This document shows, piece by piece, positions 44,725 to 54,503 of a stretch of 64,000 nucleotides of DNA. The stretch lies in contig NZ_JAUDUY010000001.1 in NCBI RefSeq assembly GCF_030380815.1, positions 124,001 through 188,000 of the forward strand, in the 5' to 3' direction. Under the pieces are notes generated by a model, which ran no database searches, was not told the DNA's origin, and saw nothing but the letters and a program-made list of their open reading frames with translations. Origin of the DNA: Robiginitalea aurantiaca (GTDB lineage Bacteria > Bacteroidota > Bacteroidia > Flavobacteriales > Flavobacteriaceae). How positions within the stretch are numbered: position 1 is the stretch's first letter; every line of letters begins with the position of its first letter. Position numbers and translations under genes: made by a program.

Positions 44725-44861
44725 CGGTTTCAAAGGGAACAATCCCATTGAAGCGGAAGGTCTTTCGGCTATAGAGCAATAAGAAATACTAATACTTAAG
44801 CCTTTGCTGCATTTCTTAAAATGCATAATTATTTGCTTAACTTCATCCGTAAAACAAGGGA

Positions 44862-45935
44862 ATGGATCAGTTGATTCAAAACTCAGATATCCGCGCGCTT
44901 TTTTATGTAAGCCTTACGCTTTTGGTCCTTATCGGAGTCTATGTGGGGGTGGCATCCCTGCTGAGGCGTTATGGCAAAAACCCCAGGTACTTACTGCCGG
45001 CAGGAACGGTACGCAAAGTAGCCTGGCCGCTTATTCTCATCCTTTTTTCGCTCTTGATTCGATTACCTGCGTTAAGAACCCTTGTCGGACTTGAAGATTA
45101 CGCTGCTACATTTCGGAAAAGCAGCAATCTGATTTTCATTTTTGGATTTACCTGGGCCCTAATCAAGCTGCTCAATGTGGTTAAATACATCCTGATTGCC
45201 AAGTATGACAAGGATGAGGCAGACAACCTCAAAGCGCGAAAAGTCTATACGCAATTCACCATCCTGGAGCGAATTGTTATTTTCTTGCTTGTACTCCTTG
45301 GGATGGGAGCTGCCCTGATGAGTTTTGAAAGCATTCGAGAGATCGGAGTAAGTATTTTTGCCTCAGCCGGTGTGGCGGGGATCATTATCGGGTTTTCCGC
45401 CCAGAAATTGATAGCTACCGTGATAGCCGGGGTGCAGATCGCCCTGTCCCAGCCGATCCGGATCGATGACGTGGTAATCATTGAGGGGGAGTGGGGCCGC
45501 GTCGAAGAAATCACGCTTACCTATGTGATCATTCGGATCTGGGATAAGCGTTGTCTGGTTTTGCCTACAACCTATTTCATTGAGAAGCCCTTTGAGAATT
45601 GGACTCGGTCGACGACAGATTTATTGGGGACTGTTTTTCTCTACACGGATTACAATGTTCCATTTCAGGCCCTGCGCGACGAGTTGCAACGGATTGTAAC
45701 CGAATCCGAACAATGGAACGGGGAAGTGGCCAATATTCAGGTCACGGATTCCCGTGCAAATTACGTTGAGGTGCGGGCTACGGTCAGTGCTGATAACTCC
45801 GGGAAGGCATGGGAACTACGCGTTTTGGTGCGGGAAAAACTCATTGCGTTTCTTCAGAAGAACTATCCGGAGAGCATTTCGCACACACGCCTTATGCTCA
45901 AAAATATGGGCGAGGACCTAAAAGCCGGGGAATAA
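44862..45935 (+). CDS. MscS-family mechanosensitive channel
   Basis: A 357-residue protein opening under membrane tension to release solutes. About four helices precede the conserved pore region: ISIFASAGVAGIIIGFSAQK is preceded by SFESIREIG and followed by LSQPIRIDDVVIIEGEWGRV, the start of the cytoplasmic beta domain. The C-terminal alpha/beta domain ends SISHTRLMLKNMGEDLK. The N-terminal helices match the small-to-medium MscS subtype common in Bacteroidota. A 16-bp gap separates it from the DUF1460 gene, so they may be co-transcribed. Confidence 0.92.
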   Translation: MDQLIQNSDIRALFYVSLTLLVLIGVYVGVASLLRRYGKNPRYLLPAGTVRKVAWPLILILFSLLIRLPALRTLVGLEDYAATFRKSSNLIFIFGFTWALIKLLNVVKYILIAKYDKDEADNLKARKVYTQFTILERIVIFLLVLLGMGAALMSFESIREIGVSIFASAGVAGIIIGFSAQKLIATVIAGVQIALSQPIRIDDVVIIEGEWGRVEEITLTYVIIRIWDKRCLVLPTTYFIEKPFENWTRSTTDLLGTVFLYTDYNVPFQALRDELQRIVTESEQWNGEVANIQVTDSRANYVEVRATVSADNSGKAWELRVLVREKLIAFLQKNYPESISHTRLMLKNMGEDLKAGE

Positions 45936-45951
45936 TTTTCAACTTAGACGG

Positions 45952-46842
45952 ATGAGATTTTGGTTTATGGGCAAGCAACAAACACTCTTGACGCTCCGGT
46001 TACTTCTAATTGGTTTTTTAGCCCATGGGATAGGGTGGTCCCAAACGGACAAAATTTCTTTTGAACCTGAAGACCAGGATATTTTCAAACAGATCATATA
46101 CGAACTTCCTCCTGAAGAATCGATAGAAATTGGGCAGGCTGTCGCGGCTACAGGAAAACTATTGTTGAATACGCCATATGAGGCCGGCACCCTGGAGATC
46201 GAAAATCAAGAAAGGCTCATTGTGAACCTGAGGGGGCTGGACTGTACGACTTTTGTGGAGAATGCCCTGGCCATTGGCGGGATGGCACGCAATGGACAAA
46301 AAGATTGGGACACCTATCTGAAGCACCTCGAGCAACTGAGATACCGGGATGGCATTCTCATGGGCTATCCTTCCCGCCTGCATTACTTTACGGATTGGAT
46401 TCGGAACAATTCAGAAAAGGGCCTCGTCCTGGATATTACTGAGGGCCTTGGAGGACTCCCGGTACAGAAGAAAATCAACTTTATGGGATCCCACCCGGAG
46501 TTGTACCCCGCCCTGGCATCAGAAAAAAACCTGGAGCGTATCCGGGAGCACGAAGCAGAGCTGAGTGCAGAAGATTTTTTTGTTTTGCCGGCGGAGTCCG
46601 TGTCCAAAGTTGAAGATCAGATTCGCGATGGAGATATTATCGCCCTTGCCACTTCGGTTGAGGGCCTGGATGTCACACATACCGGACTGGCATTGAGAAA
46701 GGCCGATGGACGGATCCATCTTTTACATGCCTCCACAAGAGGAGCTGTTGAAGTGTCCAAAGTTCCCTTGTCTGATTACCTGAAGGGCATTAAGGGAAAT
46801 ACGGGTATCATAGTCATTCGCCCCCTGGATTTTCAAGAGTAG
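45952..46842 (+). CDS. Exported DUF1460 amidase-like protein
   Basis: A 296-residue exported protein of the DUF1460 family, whose structures show an NlpC/P60-type cysteine peptidase fold able to act on peptidoglycan amides. Signal peptide to about GIGWSQ. The candidate nucleophile is in LRGLDCTTFVENALA, preceded by TPYEAGTLEIENQERLIVNL, a family signature. A histidine for catalysis may be in VTHTGLALRKADG. The C-terminus reads DYLKGIKGNTGIIVIRPL. It is between the channel and TauE/SafE genes in one direction; gaps are 16 and 21 bp. Confidence 0.88.
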   Translation: MRFWFMGKQQTLLTLRLLLIGFLAHGIGWSQTDKISFEPEDQDIFKQIIYELPPEESIEIGQAVAATGKLLLNTPYEAGTLEIENQERLIVNLRGLDCTTFVENALAIGGMARNGQKDWDTYLKHLEQLRYRDGILMGYPSRLHYFTDWIRNNSEKGLVLDITEGLGGLPVQKKINFMGSHPELYPALASEKNLERIREHEAELSAEDFFVLPAESVSKVEDQIRDGDIIALATSVEGLDVTHTGLALRKADGRIHLLHASTRGAVEVSKVPLSDYLKGIKGNTGIIVIRPLDFQE

Positions 46843-46863
46843 TTATGAAGTAAATTGCCGCTA

Positions 46864-47640
46864 ATGGAATGGTTCCAGACCATGATTTCAGAAACAGATC
46901 CGGGTATCCTGGCGATGTTGTTCGCCCTGGGGATTATCGGATTTGTTTTTTCCACCCTTGCCGGGGGAGGGGGAGCCCTTATTTTATTGCCATTGGTCAA
47001 TATCCTAATCGGTACCCAGCACACGGCTCCGGTACTGAACCTGGGAAACCTCATTGGCAGACCTTCGCGCCTGGTTTTGTATTGGAAACACATAAACTGG
47101 CGAATTTGCGGATATTATGTGCTTCCGGCCCTTCTGGGAGCCTGGGCAGGTGCCTGGATGTTCGGGACGCTGAAAATCGCATTTTTACAGCTAATAATCG
47201 GCGGGTTTCTGGTAAGCACCTTGTTTCAATATAAGTTCGGCAAACGAGCCCGCTCTTTTACTATGCCCATTGTGGGTTTTGCCCCCCTTGGCTTTGTTAT
47301 TTCTTTTCTGGGCACTTTGGTAGGGGCCATGGGTCCTGTCCTCAATCCATTTTATATGAATGCAGGACTTGAAAAGGAAGAACTCATAGGAACCAAGACG
47401 GCAAATTCCTTTTTTATGGGGCTTGGACAGCTCAGCGGATACACCTTCTTTGGGTTACTCGAAGGATCGTATTGGGGCTACGGGATTGCCCTGGGTGTCG
47501 GGGCGATCTTCGGTAATATTATCGGCAAGAAGATCCTTAGCCGAATCTCAATAGGGGGGTTCCGGATCTTACTTCTGTTGTTTATGCTGCTTTCCGGACT
47601 TATGCTGATATATTCGGCCCTGGGCAGTTTGTGGAAATAA
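46864..47640 (+). CDS. TauE/SafE family anion permease
   Basis: A 258-residue membrane protein with seven or eight helices of the TauE/SafE family, usually exporting sulfite or organosulfonates or carrying related anions. FSTLAGGGGALILLPLVNIL and LVGAMGPVLNPFYMNAGLEK are the two conserved repeat signatures. The ATG nine bases into the frame was preferred to an in-frame TTG because the first helix starts close behind. The 3' end is 3 bp from the convergent ThuA gene. Confidence 0.88.
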   Translation: MEWFQTMISETDPGILAMLFALGIIGFVFSTLAGGGGALILLPLVNILIGTQHTAPVLNLGNLIGRPSRLVLYWKHINWRICGYYVLPALLGAWAGAWMFGTLKIAFLQLIIGGFLVSTLFQYKFGKRARSFTMPIVGFAPLGFVISFLGTLVGAMGPVLNPFYMNAGLEKEELIGTKTANSFFMGLGQLSGYTFFGLLEGSYWGYGIALGVGAIFGNIIGKKILSRISIGGFRILLLLFMLLSGLMLIYSALGSLWK

Positions 47641-47643
47641 CCC

Positions 47644-48408
47644 TTAGTCCATGCCCAGGCAATAGCGAAGCCCCCCACGCAAATGTTCTATGAATAAAGG
47701 GTTTTTAAAGGTAGCCTCCGTGTGTCCCATGCCTGTGTAGAAAACCCTGCCCCCGGCGTTTTCATGATACCATGCGATGGGGTGATTTACCCCGTTCTTA
47801 CCCCCTTCATAGCTCGCCTCGTCGAGTCGGATCAGTACGTGGAGGTCGGGGTTGATATTTTTGAAGTTATACCATTCGTCATGGTGTTTCCAGGTTTTCG
47901 GCATATGTGCAGTAGCGGGATGTGTTCGGTCTTCGACATTTAAAACGGCCTCCTGCTGGTCCGGGTGACTTTCAAAATAGGCTCCGACCAATGCGCCGTA
48001 CCAGGGCCAATCGTATTCTGTGTCAGTTGCAGCGTGTATGCCCATAAAGGCTCCACCACCTTCAACAAAAGACCGGAAAGCCTTTTCCTGTTCTGCTGCA
48101 AGCACATCTCCTGTGGTACTGAGAAAAACGACCAATTGGTATTTTGAGAGGTTTTTTGAATTGAATTGAAGGGAATCCTCAGTGTGATCCATGAGCACCC
48201 CTTCCTGTTCCGCGAGCCTGCCCAGGGTCGCCAGGCCGAATTCAATGGAAGTATGCCGAAAACCATTGGTGTTTGTATAGACCAGTACCTCCGGTTTGGA
48301 GGCGGATGCAGTTCCTTCTGGCTGTTGTGCCAGACTCATTGCAGGAAACACGGCAGAGCAAAGTAAAAGGAGTAAAAAAGAGGTTACAGGTCTCAGGGAT
48401 GCGATCAT
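47644..48408 (-). CDS. Exported ThuA-domain protein
   Basis: A 254-residue protein with a signal peptide (to about MSLAQQ) and a class-I glutamine-amidotransferase-like ThuA fold. Motifs are VLVYTNTNGFRHTSIEFGLA, FMGIHAATDTEYDWPWYGAL and GRVFYTGMGHTEATFKN. ThuA proteins occur with trehalose or other sugar utilisation genes, and their exact reaction is unclear. No sugar genes are adjacent here. It ends 3 bp from the convergent permease gene. Confidence 0.88.
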   Translation of the reverse strand: MIASLRPVTSFLLLLLCSAVFPAMSLAQQPEGTASASKPEVLVYTNTNGFRHTSIEFGLATLGRLAEQEGVLMDHTEDSLQFNSKNLSKYQLVVFLSTTGDVLAAEQEKAFRSFVEGGGAFMGIHAATDTEYDWPWYGALVGAYFESHPDQQEAVLNVEDRTHPATAHMPKTWKHHDEWYNFKNINPDLHVLIRLDEASYEGGKNGVNHPIAWYHENAGGRVFYTGMGHTEATFKNPLFIEHLRGGLRYCLGMD

Positions 48409-48450
48409 AATGCCAAAATTTTGGGTTACAATTTACACCAAAAATCAGTT

Positions 48451-49365
48451 TTACGTCCGCTCCTGTGCCATGGATAACAAATATTGCTTGGGGGTCGTAT
48501 GATATTTCTTTTTGAAGGCAGCGATAAAGTGACTTGCCGTGCTATACCCGACTTTCAAACCCACCTCGTTTACATTGAATTTCCCGCTTTCAAGCATTTT
48601 ACGGGCGACCTCCATCTTATAATCAAACAAAAAGCTATACACAGAATCCCCATAGATTTGTTTGAAACCTTCTTTGAGTTTTTTAAGGCTTAACCCGATT
48701 TCTGCCGCCAACTCTTTCAGGCCGGGCGGCTCAGCCATTCGCTCAATAACAATTTCTTTTGCCTGGCGTATGCGCTGCACATTTTCTTCATCCATCAGGA
48801 AGGGGCACTGTTCGGCTGAGGTTTCAGTGTTGCGGTTAAAATAAAGGGATAGCAACTCATAAATTTTCCCTTTGCAGTAAAGCCCTTTTACCGATGGGTG
48901 TATTTGTTCATTCCACAGCTGACTGAGTATGATGGCCTGAGATGGGGATACGGGATTTTGTTTGTAGTATTTTTTGTCCCTGTTTTCGCTGCTCAAAAAA
49001 GGAATATAATCCGCTTCCGAAGTAAATAAGGCGTGGAATTTTCGAATGCTCATCAGAATCGAAATCATGGAGCTGCCCGGACTGAGAACAGTATGCAAAG
49101 GGAGTTCTGTCTCGGGGTTATACAACAAAAGAGATTGGTTTTCAGGCAATTCCAGCACGTAATGTCCTTTGTGATACACGAACTGGGCATGCCCTTTCAG
49201 ATTGAAATGGAATTGGATAAACCGCTGATCTACCTCCCGCTGAAGACGAGCGGGAAAAGCCTCTTCATTGATGGCTTTTAGCAGCACAAAATCCGGTGAA
49301 ATCTGTAATTCATCGAACGAACCGCTGGCGACATTTTTTTGATCTTCAGACATGCTAAAATTCAA
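48451..49365 (-). CDS. AraC-family transcriptional regulator divergent from hemA
   Basis: A 304-residue regulator with an N-terminal sensor-like part (about 1-200) and a C-terminal double helix-turn-helix. First HTH: GLKELAAEIGLSLKKLKEGF; second: FNVNEVGLKVGYSTASHFIA followed by AFKKKYHTTPKQYL. The ligand is unknown. It is divergently arranged with the hem operon, a repeated arrangement in Flavobacteriaceae, and a TTTAGAA inverted repeat lies just upstream of its ATG. Regulation of heme genes by it is inference from position. Confidence 0.9.
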   Translation of the reverse strand: MNFSMSEDQKNVASGSFDELQISPDFVLLKAINEEAFPARLQREVDQRFIQFHFNLKGHAQFVYHKGHYVLELPENQSLLLYNPETELPLHTVLSPGSSMISILMSIRKFHALFTSEADYIPFLSSENRDKKYYKQNPVSPSQAIILSQLWNEQIHPSVKGLYCKGKIYELLSLYFNRNTETSAEQCPFLMDEENVQRIRQAKEIVIERMAEPPGLKELAAEIGLSLKKLKEGFKQIYGDSVYSFLFDYKMEVARKMLESGKFNVNEVGLKVGYSTASHFIAAFKKKYHTTPKQYLLSMAQERT

Positions 49366-49371
49366 TTATTA

Positions 49372-49388
49372 TTTAGAATCTTTCTAAA
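49372..49388. promoter_or_regulatory. Inverted repeat upstream of the AraC gene
   Basis: TTTAGAA-TCT-TTCTAAA, perfect 7-bp arms. It lies between the AraC ATG and its -7 box, where it could be an autoregulatory operator, or shape the 5' end of the mRNA. Binding protein unknown. Confidence 0.4.
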
Positions 49389-49418
49389 CTGTTGTACCGC
49401 AAAAGGCCATTGATTCGA

Positions 49419-49426
49419 CAAAAATA
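49419..49426 (-). promoter_or_regulatory. -7 box (TATTTTTG) for the AraC gene
   Basis: An exact TAnnTTTG on the minus strand, 53 nt before the AraC ATG. No TTTG at -33. Confidence 0.45.
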
Positions 49427-49521
49427 TGGATTTTGACTGTATAACCCCAGAATGGGCCTACTTTAATCCCGTAACGGTATTTTATGACCTTATAGCGTTA
49501 TTTTTGTCGAACTATTCCTTA

Positions 49522-49529
49522 TATTTTTG
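49522..49529 (+). promoter_or_regulatory. -7 box (TATTTTTG) for the hem operon
   Basis: An exact TAnnTTTG ending 10 nt before the hemA ATG, giving a very short leader. TTTG at 49503-49506 is 15 nt upstream, slightly short of the usual spacing. Confidence 0.55.
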
Positions 49530-49539
49530 CCTCAGAATT

Positions 49540-50796
49540 ATGAAGAAGTATCATATTTCAAGGCACCACCGCTTTATTGCAGTAGGGCTGAACTTCCAAA
49601 AAGCGGATGCGTTTCTAAGGGGAAAATTTTCTTTGGACACCTCTGCTGTGGAAGCGCTTCTGCAACAAGCCAGTGAAGAGGGGATCGACGGGATGCTGGT
49701 TACCAGTACGTGTAACCGAACAGAGCTTTATGGTTTTGCATCTACACCTCAGCATTTGATCCGTCTTCTTTGTCATCACAGTGAGGGTACGGAAAAGGAA
49801 TTTGAGGAAGTGGGATATGTCTATGAAAACCAAGATGCTATTTCCCATCTTTTCAGAGTCGGTGCTGGCCTCGAGAGTCAGATCCTAGGGGACTTCGAAA
49901 TCATCAGCCAACTTAAAAGTGCTTTTAAAGTTTCCCGAAAACACGGCTTGGGAAATCCATTTTTAGAGCGGCTCTGCAATTCAGTGATACAGGCGAGTAA
50001 GCGGATCAAGAATGAAACGGGTATTAGCTCTGGGGCAACATCGGTGGCATTTGCTGCGGTGCAATACCTTTTGGCCAGGGTTCCCGAAATCAAGAGTCGC
50101 AGTATTCTCCTTTTCGGAACCGGGAAGATCGGCAGAAATACCTGTGAGAACCTTATTAAGCATACCCATAACCCGAATATCACCCTTATTAACCGTACCT
50201 GGGAGAAAGCCGAAGCTGTGGGCGGAAAATTCAACCTGAAAGTCCATCCAATTGATGACTTGTCGGAGGCTATAGAGGTCGCTGATATTATTATTGTGGC
50301 CACAGGTGCCAATGCTCCTACCATTACCCCGGAATTGATACCGGAGGGCCGTGAGCGCTGGGTACTCGATTTGTCGGTGCCGATTAACGTCAGTCCGGAA
50401 GTTGCCCAATGCCCGGAAACGACCCTTGTGCATATGGACCAGTTTTCCCAGATTACCGACAGTACTTTGGAAACCCGTAAAAAGCACATTCCAACAGCTG
50501 AAGCCATTCTAAAGGAAGTGCATGCGGATTTCAACCAGTGGTTGGAAAGCCGCAGATACGCTCCGGTAATCAGGGCGTTAAAACAAAAATTGGAACACCT
50601 CAAGGAAGAAGAGCTCGATTTTCAATCCCGGAAAATCGTTGATTTCAATAAGGGTCAGGCGGAGGCCGTTTCCGATCGGATTATCCATAAAATCACACGG
50701 CAGTTTGCCAACCACTTAAAGGATTCGGAAATTGACACGGATGAAAGCCTTGAACTGATCCGGAAAGTCTTTCAGCTAGAAATCGAAAATACATGA
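49540..50796 (+). CDS. hemA: Glutamyl-tRNA reductase
   Basis: First committed step of C5-pathway heme synthesis: NADPH reduction of glutamyl-tRNA to glutamate-1-semialdehyde. The ATG giving MKKYHISRHHRF was chosen (418 residues) because it follows the promoter and matches homologs; a 38-codon in-frame extension includes the promoter. The catalytic Cys58 lies in VTSTCNRTELYGF. Other landmarks are VGAGLESQILGDFEI, SSGATSVAFAAVQYL and ILLFGTGKIGRNTCENL (NADPH fold). It is the first gene of a heme operon; the stop overlaps hemC as ATGA. hemL, the next enzyme, is not in the window. Confidence 0.97.
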   Translation: MKKYHISRHHRFIAVGLNFQKADAFLRGKFSLDTSAVEALLQQASEEGIDGMLVTSTCNRTELYGFASTPQHLIRLLCHHSEGTEKEFEEVGYVYENQDAISHLFRVGAGLESQILGDFEIISQLKSAFKVSRKHGLGNPFLERLCNSVIQASKRIKNETGISSGATSVAFAAVQYLLARVPEIKSRSILLFGTGKIGRNTCENLIKHTHNPNITLINRTWEKAEAVGGKFNLKVHPIDDLSEAIEVADIIIVATGANAPTITPELIPEGRERWVLDLSVPINVSPEVAQCPETTLVHMDQFSQITDSTLETRKKHIPTAEAILKEVHADFNQWLESRRYAPVIRALKQKLEHLKEEELDFQSRKIVDFNKGQAEAVSDRIIHKITRQFANHLKDSEIDTDESLELIRKVFQLEIENT

Positions 50797-51707
50797 GCAA
50801 AGTGCTCCGAATAGGTACGCGTGATAGCGAACTGGCACTCTGGCAAGCTCAGACGGTCCTCGATTTTTTGACACGAGCCGGACATCGGGCTGAATTAGTA
50901 CCGGTCAAATCCACGGGTGACCTGGTGCTCGATAAGCCACTTTACGAACTTGGTATCACCGGCATTTTTACCAAAACGCTGGACATCGCACTTTTAAAGT
51001 CAGAAGTAGACCTGGTCGTGCATTCTATGAAGGATGTGCCTACAGCCCTGCCCGATGGGATTGTACAGGCTGCTGTCCCTGAGCGCGCGAATCCAATGGA
51101 CATCGTTGTTCATAAAGGACTCGACTTTCTACAGGCAGAAGGTGTAGTGGCTACCGGAAGTCTCAGGCGAAAGGCACAATGGCTCAACAGGTATCCCCAA
51201 CACCAAATTGTGGACCTGAGAGGAAATGTGAATTCCCGCCTGCGTAAATTGAACGAAAATCCCTGGAATGCGGCCATTTTTGCCGCAGCAGGGCTTCAGC
51301 GCATCGGACTCCTGCCCAATGCGCATGCAACACTGGACTGGATGCTTCCAGCCCCTGCCCAGGGAGCCATGTTGGTTGTGGCGCGGAAAGGAGATGCCCA
51401 CGCCCTTGAGGCCTCCCGGGAATTGAATCACAGCACAAGCGCACTCTGCACCTCGGTGGAGCGCGAATTTCTCAGGACCCTGGAGGGAGGATGTACGGCT
51501 CCAATAGGGGCTCTGGCCACCCCGGAGGGAGGAAAGGTCAATTTCAGAGGCGGTGTCTTTTCTCTGGATGGCAGAGAAAAGGTAATCCTGGAAAAGGAAG
51601 TGGATTTGGCGCAAATCGAAGGGTTTGGATCGCAATGTGCACTGGAAATTCTCGGGTCAGGAGGACGGCAGATCACGGAGGCTATCCGCAATACGCATTC
51701 CGGATGA
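50793..51707 (+). CDS. hemC: Hydroxymethylbilane synthase
   Basis: Joins four porphobilinogen units into hydroxymethylbilane. 304 residues. The dipyrromethane cofactor attaches to Cys234 in EGGCTAPIGA. The substrate-binding arginines are in GSLRRKAQWL and DLRGNVNSRLRKL, and VKSTGDLVLDKPLYELG and HSMKDVPT are further conserved blocks. Both ends overlap its neighbours by 4 nt (ATGA), giving strong translational coupling with hemA and hemD. Confidence 0.98.
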   Translation: MSKVLRIGTRDSELALWQAQTVLDFLTRAGHRAELVPVKSTGDLVLDKPLYELGITGIFTKTLDIALLKSEVDLVVHSMKDVPTALPDGIVQAAVPERANPMDIVVHKGLDFLQAEGVVATGSLRRKAQWLNRYPQHQIVDLRGNVNSRLRKLNENPWNAAIFAAAGLQRIGLLPNAHATLDWMLPAPAQGAMLVVARKGDAHALEASRELNHSTSALCTSVEREFLRTLEGGCTAPIGALATPEGGKVNFRGGVFSLDGREKVILEKEVDLAQIEGFGSQCALEILGSGGRQITEAIRNTHSG

Positions 51708-52372
51708 GACACTTGTTGTCCACCAAAGTGCTATCAAAGGAGCAGGTTGAGCAATTGGAATCTGCCGGCTGGATGGTGGTCCAATACGATGCAATTTCCA
51801 TAGAGATGCAGCAGACGCCCATAGAACCCGGGGATCAGACACTTATATTCACAAGTAAAAATGCGGTAAAGGCATTTTTACGCAGCTTCCCGAAGGAAGA
51901 TTTTTCGGGAATCCGATGCCTCTGCGTAGGAAGTCGTGCCGTGGGGATGCTCAGGGAGCGAGGCTGTACTGTTCTCGAAGAAGCCCCGACAGCGGAATAC
52001 CTGGCCAGATTGATTCAGAAAGGGTATGCAAAGGACTCCTTTATTTATTACTGCGGCGACAGAAGACTGGATCGGATTCCAGATGCCCTGGATCGCCTGG
52101 GGGTTCAATGGAAGGAAGCCATCAACTACAAGACAATCCTAAACCAAAAGGCGTTCAACCGCGAATTTGAGGCGGTCCTCTTTTTTAGCCCGAGCGGTGT
52201 GGAGAGTTTTACCAGAAATAACAACATTCAAGGTGCCATGGGCTACTGTATCGGAGAGACCACGGCTGAGGCACTTCGGAAACATACCAATCGGATTATA
52301 ATAGCTAAAACCCCTACTATCGAAGGTTTGATAGCGGAGGTTGTTGCTGAAACAAACCTTTTAAATCATTAA
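51704..52372 (+). CDS. hemD: Uroporphyrinogen-III synthase
   Basis: Cyclises hydroxymethylbilane with D-ring inversion. The family is poorly conserved; this 222-residue protein is identified by position and by IFTSKNAVKAFLRSF, CVGSRAVGMLRERG, DSFIYYCGDRRLDRIPDAL and LFFSPSGVESFTRNN, the standard two-domain pattern. The ATG overlaps the hemC TGA. Longer in-frame upstream starts lie inside hemC and are rejected. hemE begins 7 bp later. Confidence 0.92.
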   Translation: MRHLLSTKVLSKEQVEQLESAGWMVVQYDAISIEMQQTPIEPGDQTLIFTSKNAVKAFLRSFPKEDFSGIRCLCVGSRAVGMLRERGCTVLEEAPTAEYLARLIQKGYAKDSFIYYCGDRRLDRIPDALDRLGVQWKEAINYKTILNQKAFNREFEAVLFFSPSGVESFTRNNNIQGAMGYCIGETTAEALRKHTNRIIIAKTPTIEGLIAEVVAETNLLNH

Positions 52373-52378
52373 AATACC

Positions 52379-53413
52379 ATGCCGGAAGTTTTAAAAAATG
52401 ATCTTTTCTTAAGGGCGCTCAAAGGTGAGACCGTAACACGGCCCCCGGTTTGGATGATGCGCCAGGCAGGCAGATACCTTCCCGAGTTCATAAAGATCCG
52501 AGAAAAGTACGATTTCTTTACAAGGTGTCAGACTCCTGAACTCGCTTCGGAAATAACCGTTCAGCCCATCCGCAGATTCGGGATGGATGCAGCAATCCTG
52601 TTTTCGGATATTCTCGTGGTCCCACAGGCCATGGGGATTCCTTTTGAGATGAAACCCGGGGTGGGGCCATGGCTTGAAGACCCAATCCGCAAGGGGTCAG
52701 ATGTTGAAAAGGTATTTGTGCCCAATGTGGAGGATTCCCTCAAGTATGTGATGGATGCTATTGAAATGACAAATGAAAAATTGGTCGGGGAAGTGCCTTT
52801 GATCGGGTTTGCCGGATCTCCCTGGACTATTTTCTGTTATTGTGTGCAGGGGCAGGGCAGCAAGAATTTCGATCAGGCAAAGGCCTTCTGCTTTACCGAC
52901 CCTGAGGCAGCGCACGTCCTGCTGCAGAAAATAACCGATACCACCATCGCTTACCTCAGGGCAAAGGTAGCCGCCGGAGTCCACGCGGTACAGCTATTTG
53001 ATTCCTGGGGAGGCATGCTATCTCCAGAGGACTATACCGAGTTCTCCTGGAAGTACCTGCAGCAAATTGTTACCGCTTTAAAACCCGAGGCCCCGGTCAT
53101 CGTATTTGGAAAAGGATGTTGGTTTGCCTTGGATACCATGGCGAAAAGTGGGGCTTCAGCCCTGGGTGTAGACTGGACATGTGCCCCGGAAGTGGCACGG
53201 AAATTAAGTGGGGGTAAAATTACGTTGCAGGGAAATTTTGATCCGTCCCGCCTGTTGTCCCCGCCTGATACCATACGGAAAATGGTCCATGAAATGATCC
53301 GGGCCTTTGGGAAAGATCGCTATATTGTCAATCTGGGTCATGGGATTCTCCCAAATATTCCGGTTGCACATGCTGGCGCCTTTATCGAGGCTGTGAAAGG
53401 GTATTCCCAGTAA
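52379..53413 (+). CDS. hemE: Uroporphyrinogen decarboxylase
   Basis: Removes four acetate carboxyls from uroporphyrinogen III to give coproporphyrinogen III. 344 residues, normal length. Signature [13 protein letters not shown] (Arg28, Arg32), then [12 protein letters not shown] with the essential Asp, [20 protein letters not shown], and [14 protein letters not shown]. The C-terminal [12 protein letters not shown] supplies the active-site His. It sits mid-operon; an 81-bp gap precedes the DUF4421 gene. Confidence 0.98.
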   Translation: MPEVLKNDLFLRALKGETVTRPPVWMMRQAGRYLPEFIKIREKYDFFTRCQTPELASEITVQPIRRFGMDAAILFSDILVVPQAMGIPFEMKPGVGPWLEDPIRKGSDVEKVFVPNVEDSLKYVMDAIEMTNEKLVGEVPLIGFAGSPWTIFCYCVQGQGSKNFDQAKAFCFTDPEAAHVLLQKITDTTIAYLRAKVAAGVHAVQLFDSWGGMLSPEDYTEFSWKYLQQIVTALKPEAPVIVFGKGCWFALDTMAKSGASALGVDWTCAPEVARKLSGGKITLQGNFDPSRLLSPPDTIRKMVHEMIRAFGKDRYIVNLGHGILPNIPVAHAGAFIEAVKGYSQ

Positions 53414-53494
53414 GTCCCGGCAGGCACTGGTAAGAAGATCGGCAAAATGCCGACTTGTGCCAGGTTCTGGAACCCCAATAGTTGTAAAAAAAGA

Positions 53495-54499
53495 ATGCAG
53501 TTAAGGGCGCTTATTTATGTGTGTTTGTTAGGGCTCACCTCCTTGCAGGGCCAGCTAGCGGGGGAGAAAGCCTTGCCGAAGGATACACTCCCGGCAGTGA
53601 TCAGGTATCCTGATAAACTGACTACACGTACCCAGCTGACCTACATTGGGAATAGTTTTCTCATACGAAACTACAGTGAAGACCGGTTTCCACTACCCGG
53701 TGTTGATGAAGGTACCCGACTCCGGCTCGACCCGGTGTACAGTGCCCACCTTGCTTTTGTGGCCCAGTTTCGCATCTTGGAAATTGGCTTTGGATTCACC
53801 CCCAATTTCCTCAACGATAAGGATGCTGAAAAAGCCCGGCAATTCAACCTGCAGATCAAGCTATATCCTGGGAGATGGGCGTATGAATTCAGTTTCCTGG
53901 ATCAGCGCGGTTTTAATACTTCCCTGGGAGAGGAGGAGATCTATTTTCCCGGGGTCTCCACCTCCAAATTCCAGAACGTGCTGGGCTATGTCTTCAATCC
54001 GGATTTTTCCCTTCGGGCGCTACAATCGCCCAACGAATGGCAGTCGCGGAGTGCAGGAAGTTTTATCCCCAGGGGCATTTTTTCGTACACCCGCTATCGA
54101 TTTGAAGGGGACGGAACGAAAAACACCATGAATTCCTATGACCTTGGCCTTGCCCCCGGGTATTTCTATACCTGGGTTCTGGGCAGTCGCTTTTTGCTCT
54201 CGGCAGGCAATAATACAGGCCTTGGGATCAACATACTCAACCAGGATGGGGAAACGGATGCTTACCTGTTGCTGGAAACGGTTTTTCAGGCCTCCATCGG
54301 GTATAATGACCAGCGGTTTTTTGCTGGGATCAATGGGACATATAGTTTTATGGAACACGGGGCCGGTAACGAGATACAGGTTTTTGACCGCGTATATTTT
54401 GCGCGTTTCTTTGTGGGATATCGTTTTGATGCACCCAAAAAATGGATCGAAAAAGCAGAGCGGGTCAATCGGAAGTATGGCTGGGGCCCCTCTAATTAA
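53495..54499 (+). CDS. DUF4421 family outer-membrane-like protein
   Basis: A 334-residue protein with a signal peptide (MQLRALIYVCLLGLTSLQGQ) and repeated amphipathic strands of a putative beta-barrel. DUF4421 features: RYPDKLTTRTQLTYIGNSF, LEIGFGFTPNFLND, FNLQIKLYPGRWAYEFSF and FQASIGYNDQRFFAGINGTY. It has no known function. Its position between hemE and hemF is interesting but may be accidental: hemF starts 5 bp after its stop, so it shares the heme operon. The ATG at the signal peptide was preferred to an earlier in-frame start. Confidence 0.85.
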   Translation: MQLRALIYVCLLGLTSLQGQLAGEKALPKDTLPAVIRYPDKLTTRTQLTYIGNSFLIRNYSEDRFPLPGVDEGTRLRLDPVYSAHLAFVAQFRILEIGFGFTPNFLNDKDAEKARQFNLQIKLYPGRWAYEFSFLDQRGFNTSLGEEEIYFPGVSTSKFQNVLGYVFNPDFSLRALQSPNEWQSRSAGSFIPRGIFSYTRYRFEGDGTKNTMNSYDLGLAPGYFYTWVLGSRFLLSAGNNTGLGINILNQDGETDAYLLLETVFQASIGYNDQRFFAGINGTYSFMEHGAGNEIQVFDRVYFARFFVGYRFDAPKKWIEKAERVNRKYGWGPSN

Positions 54500-54503
54500 T
54501 ACC

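Noticed and set aside
49426-49539. In-frame N-terminal extension of hemA by 38 codons
   Set aside because: It covers the exact -7 box and lacks similarity to glutamyl-tRNA reductase N-termini; the ATG at 49540 is preferred.
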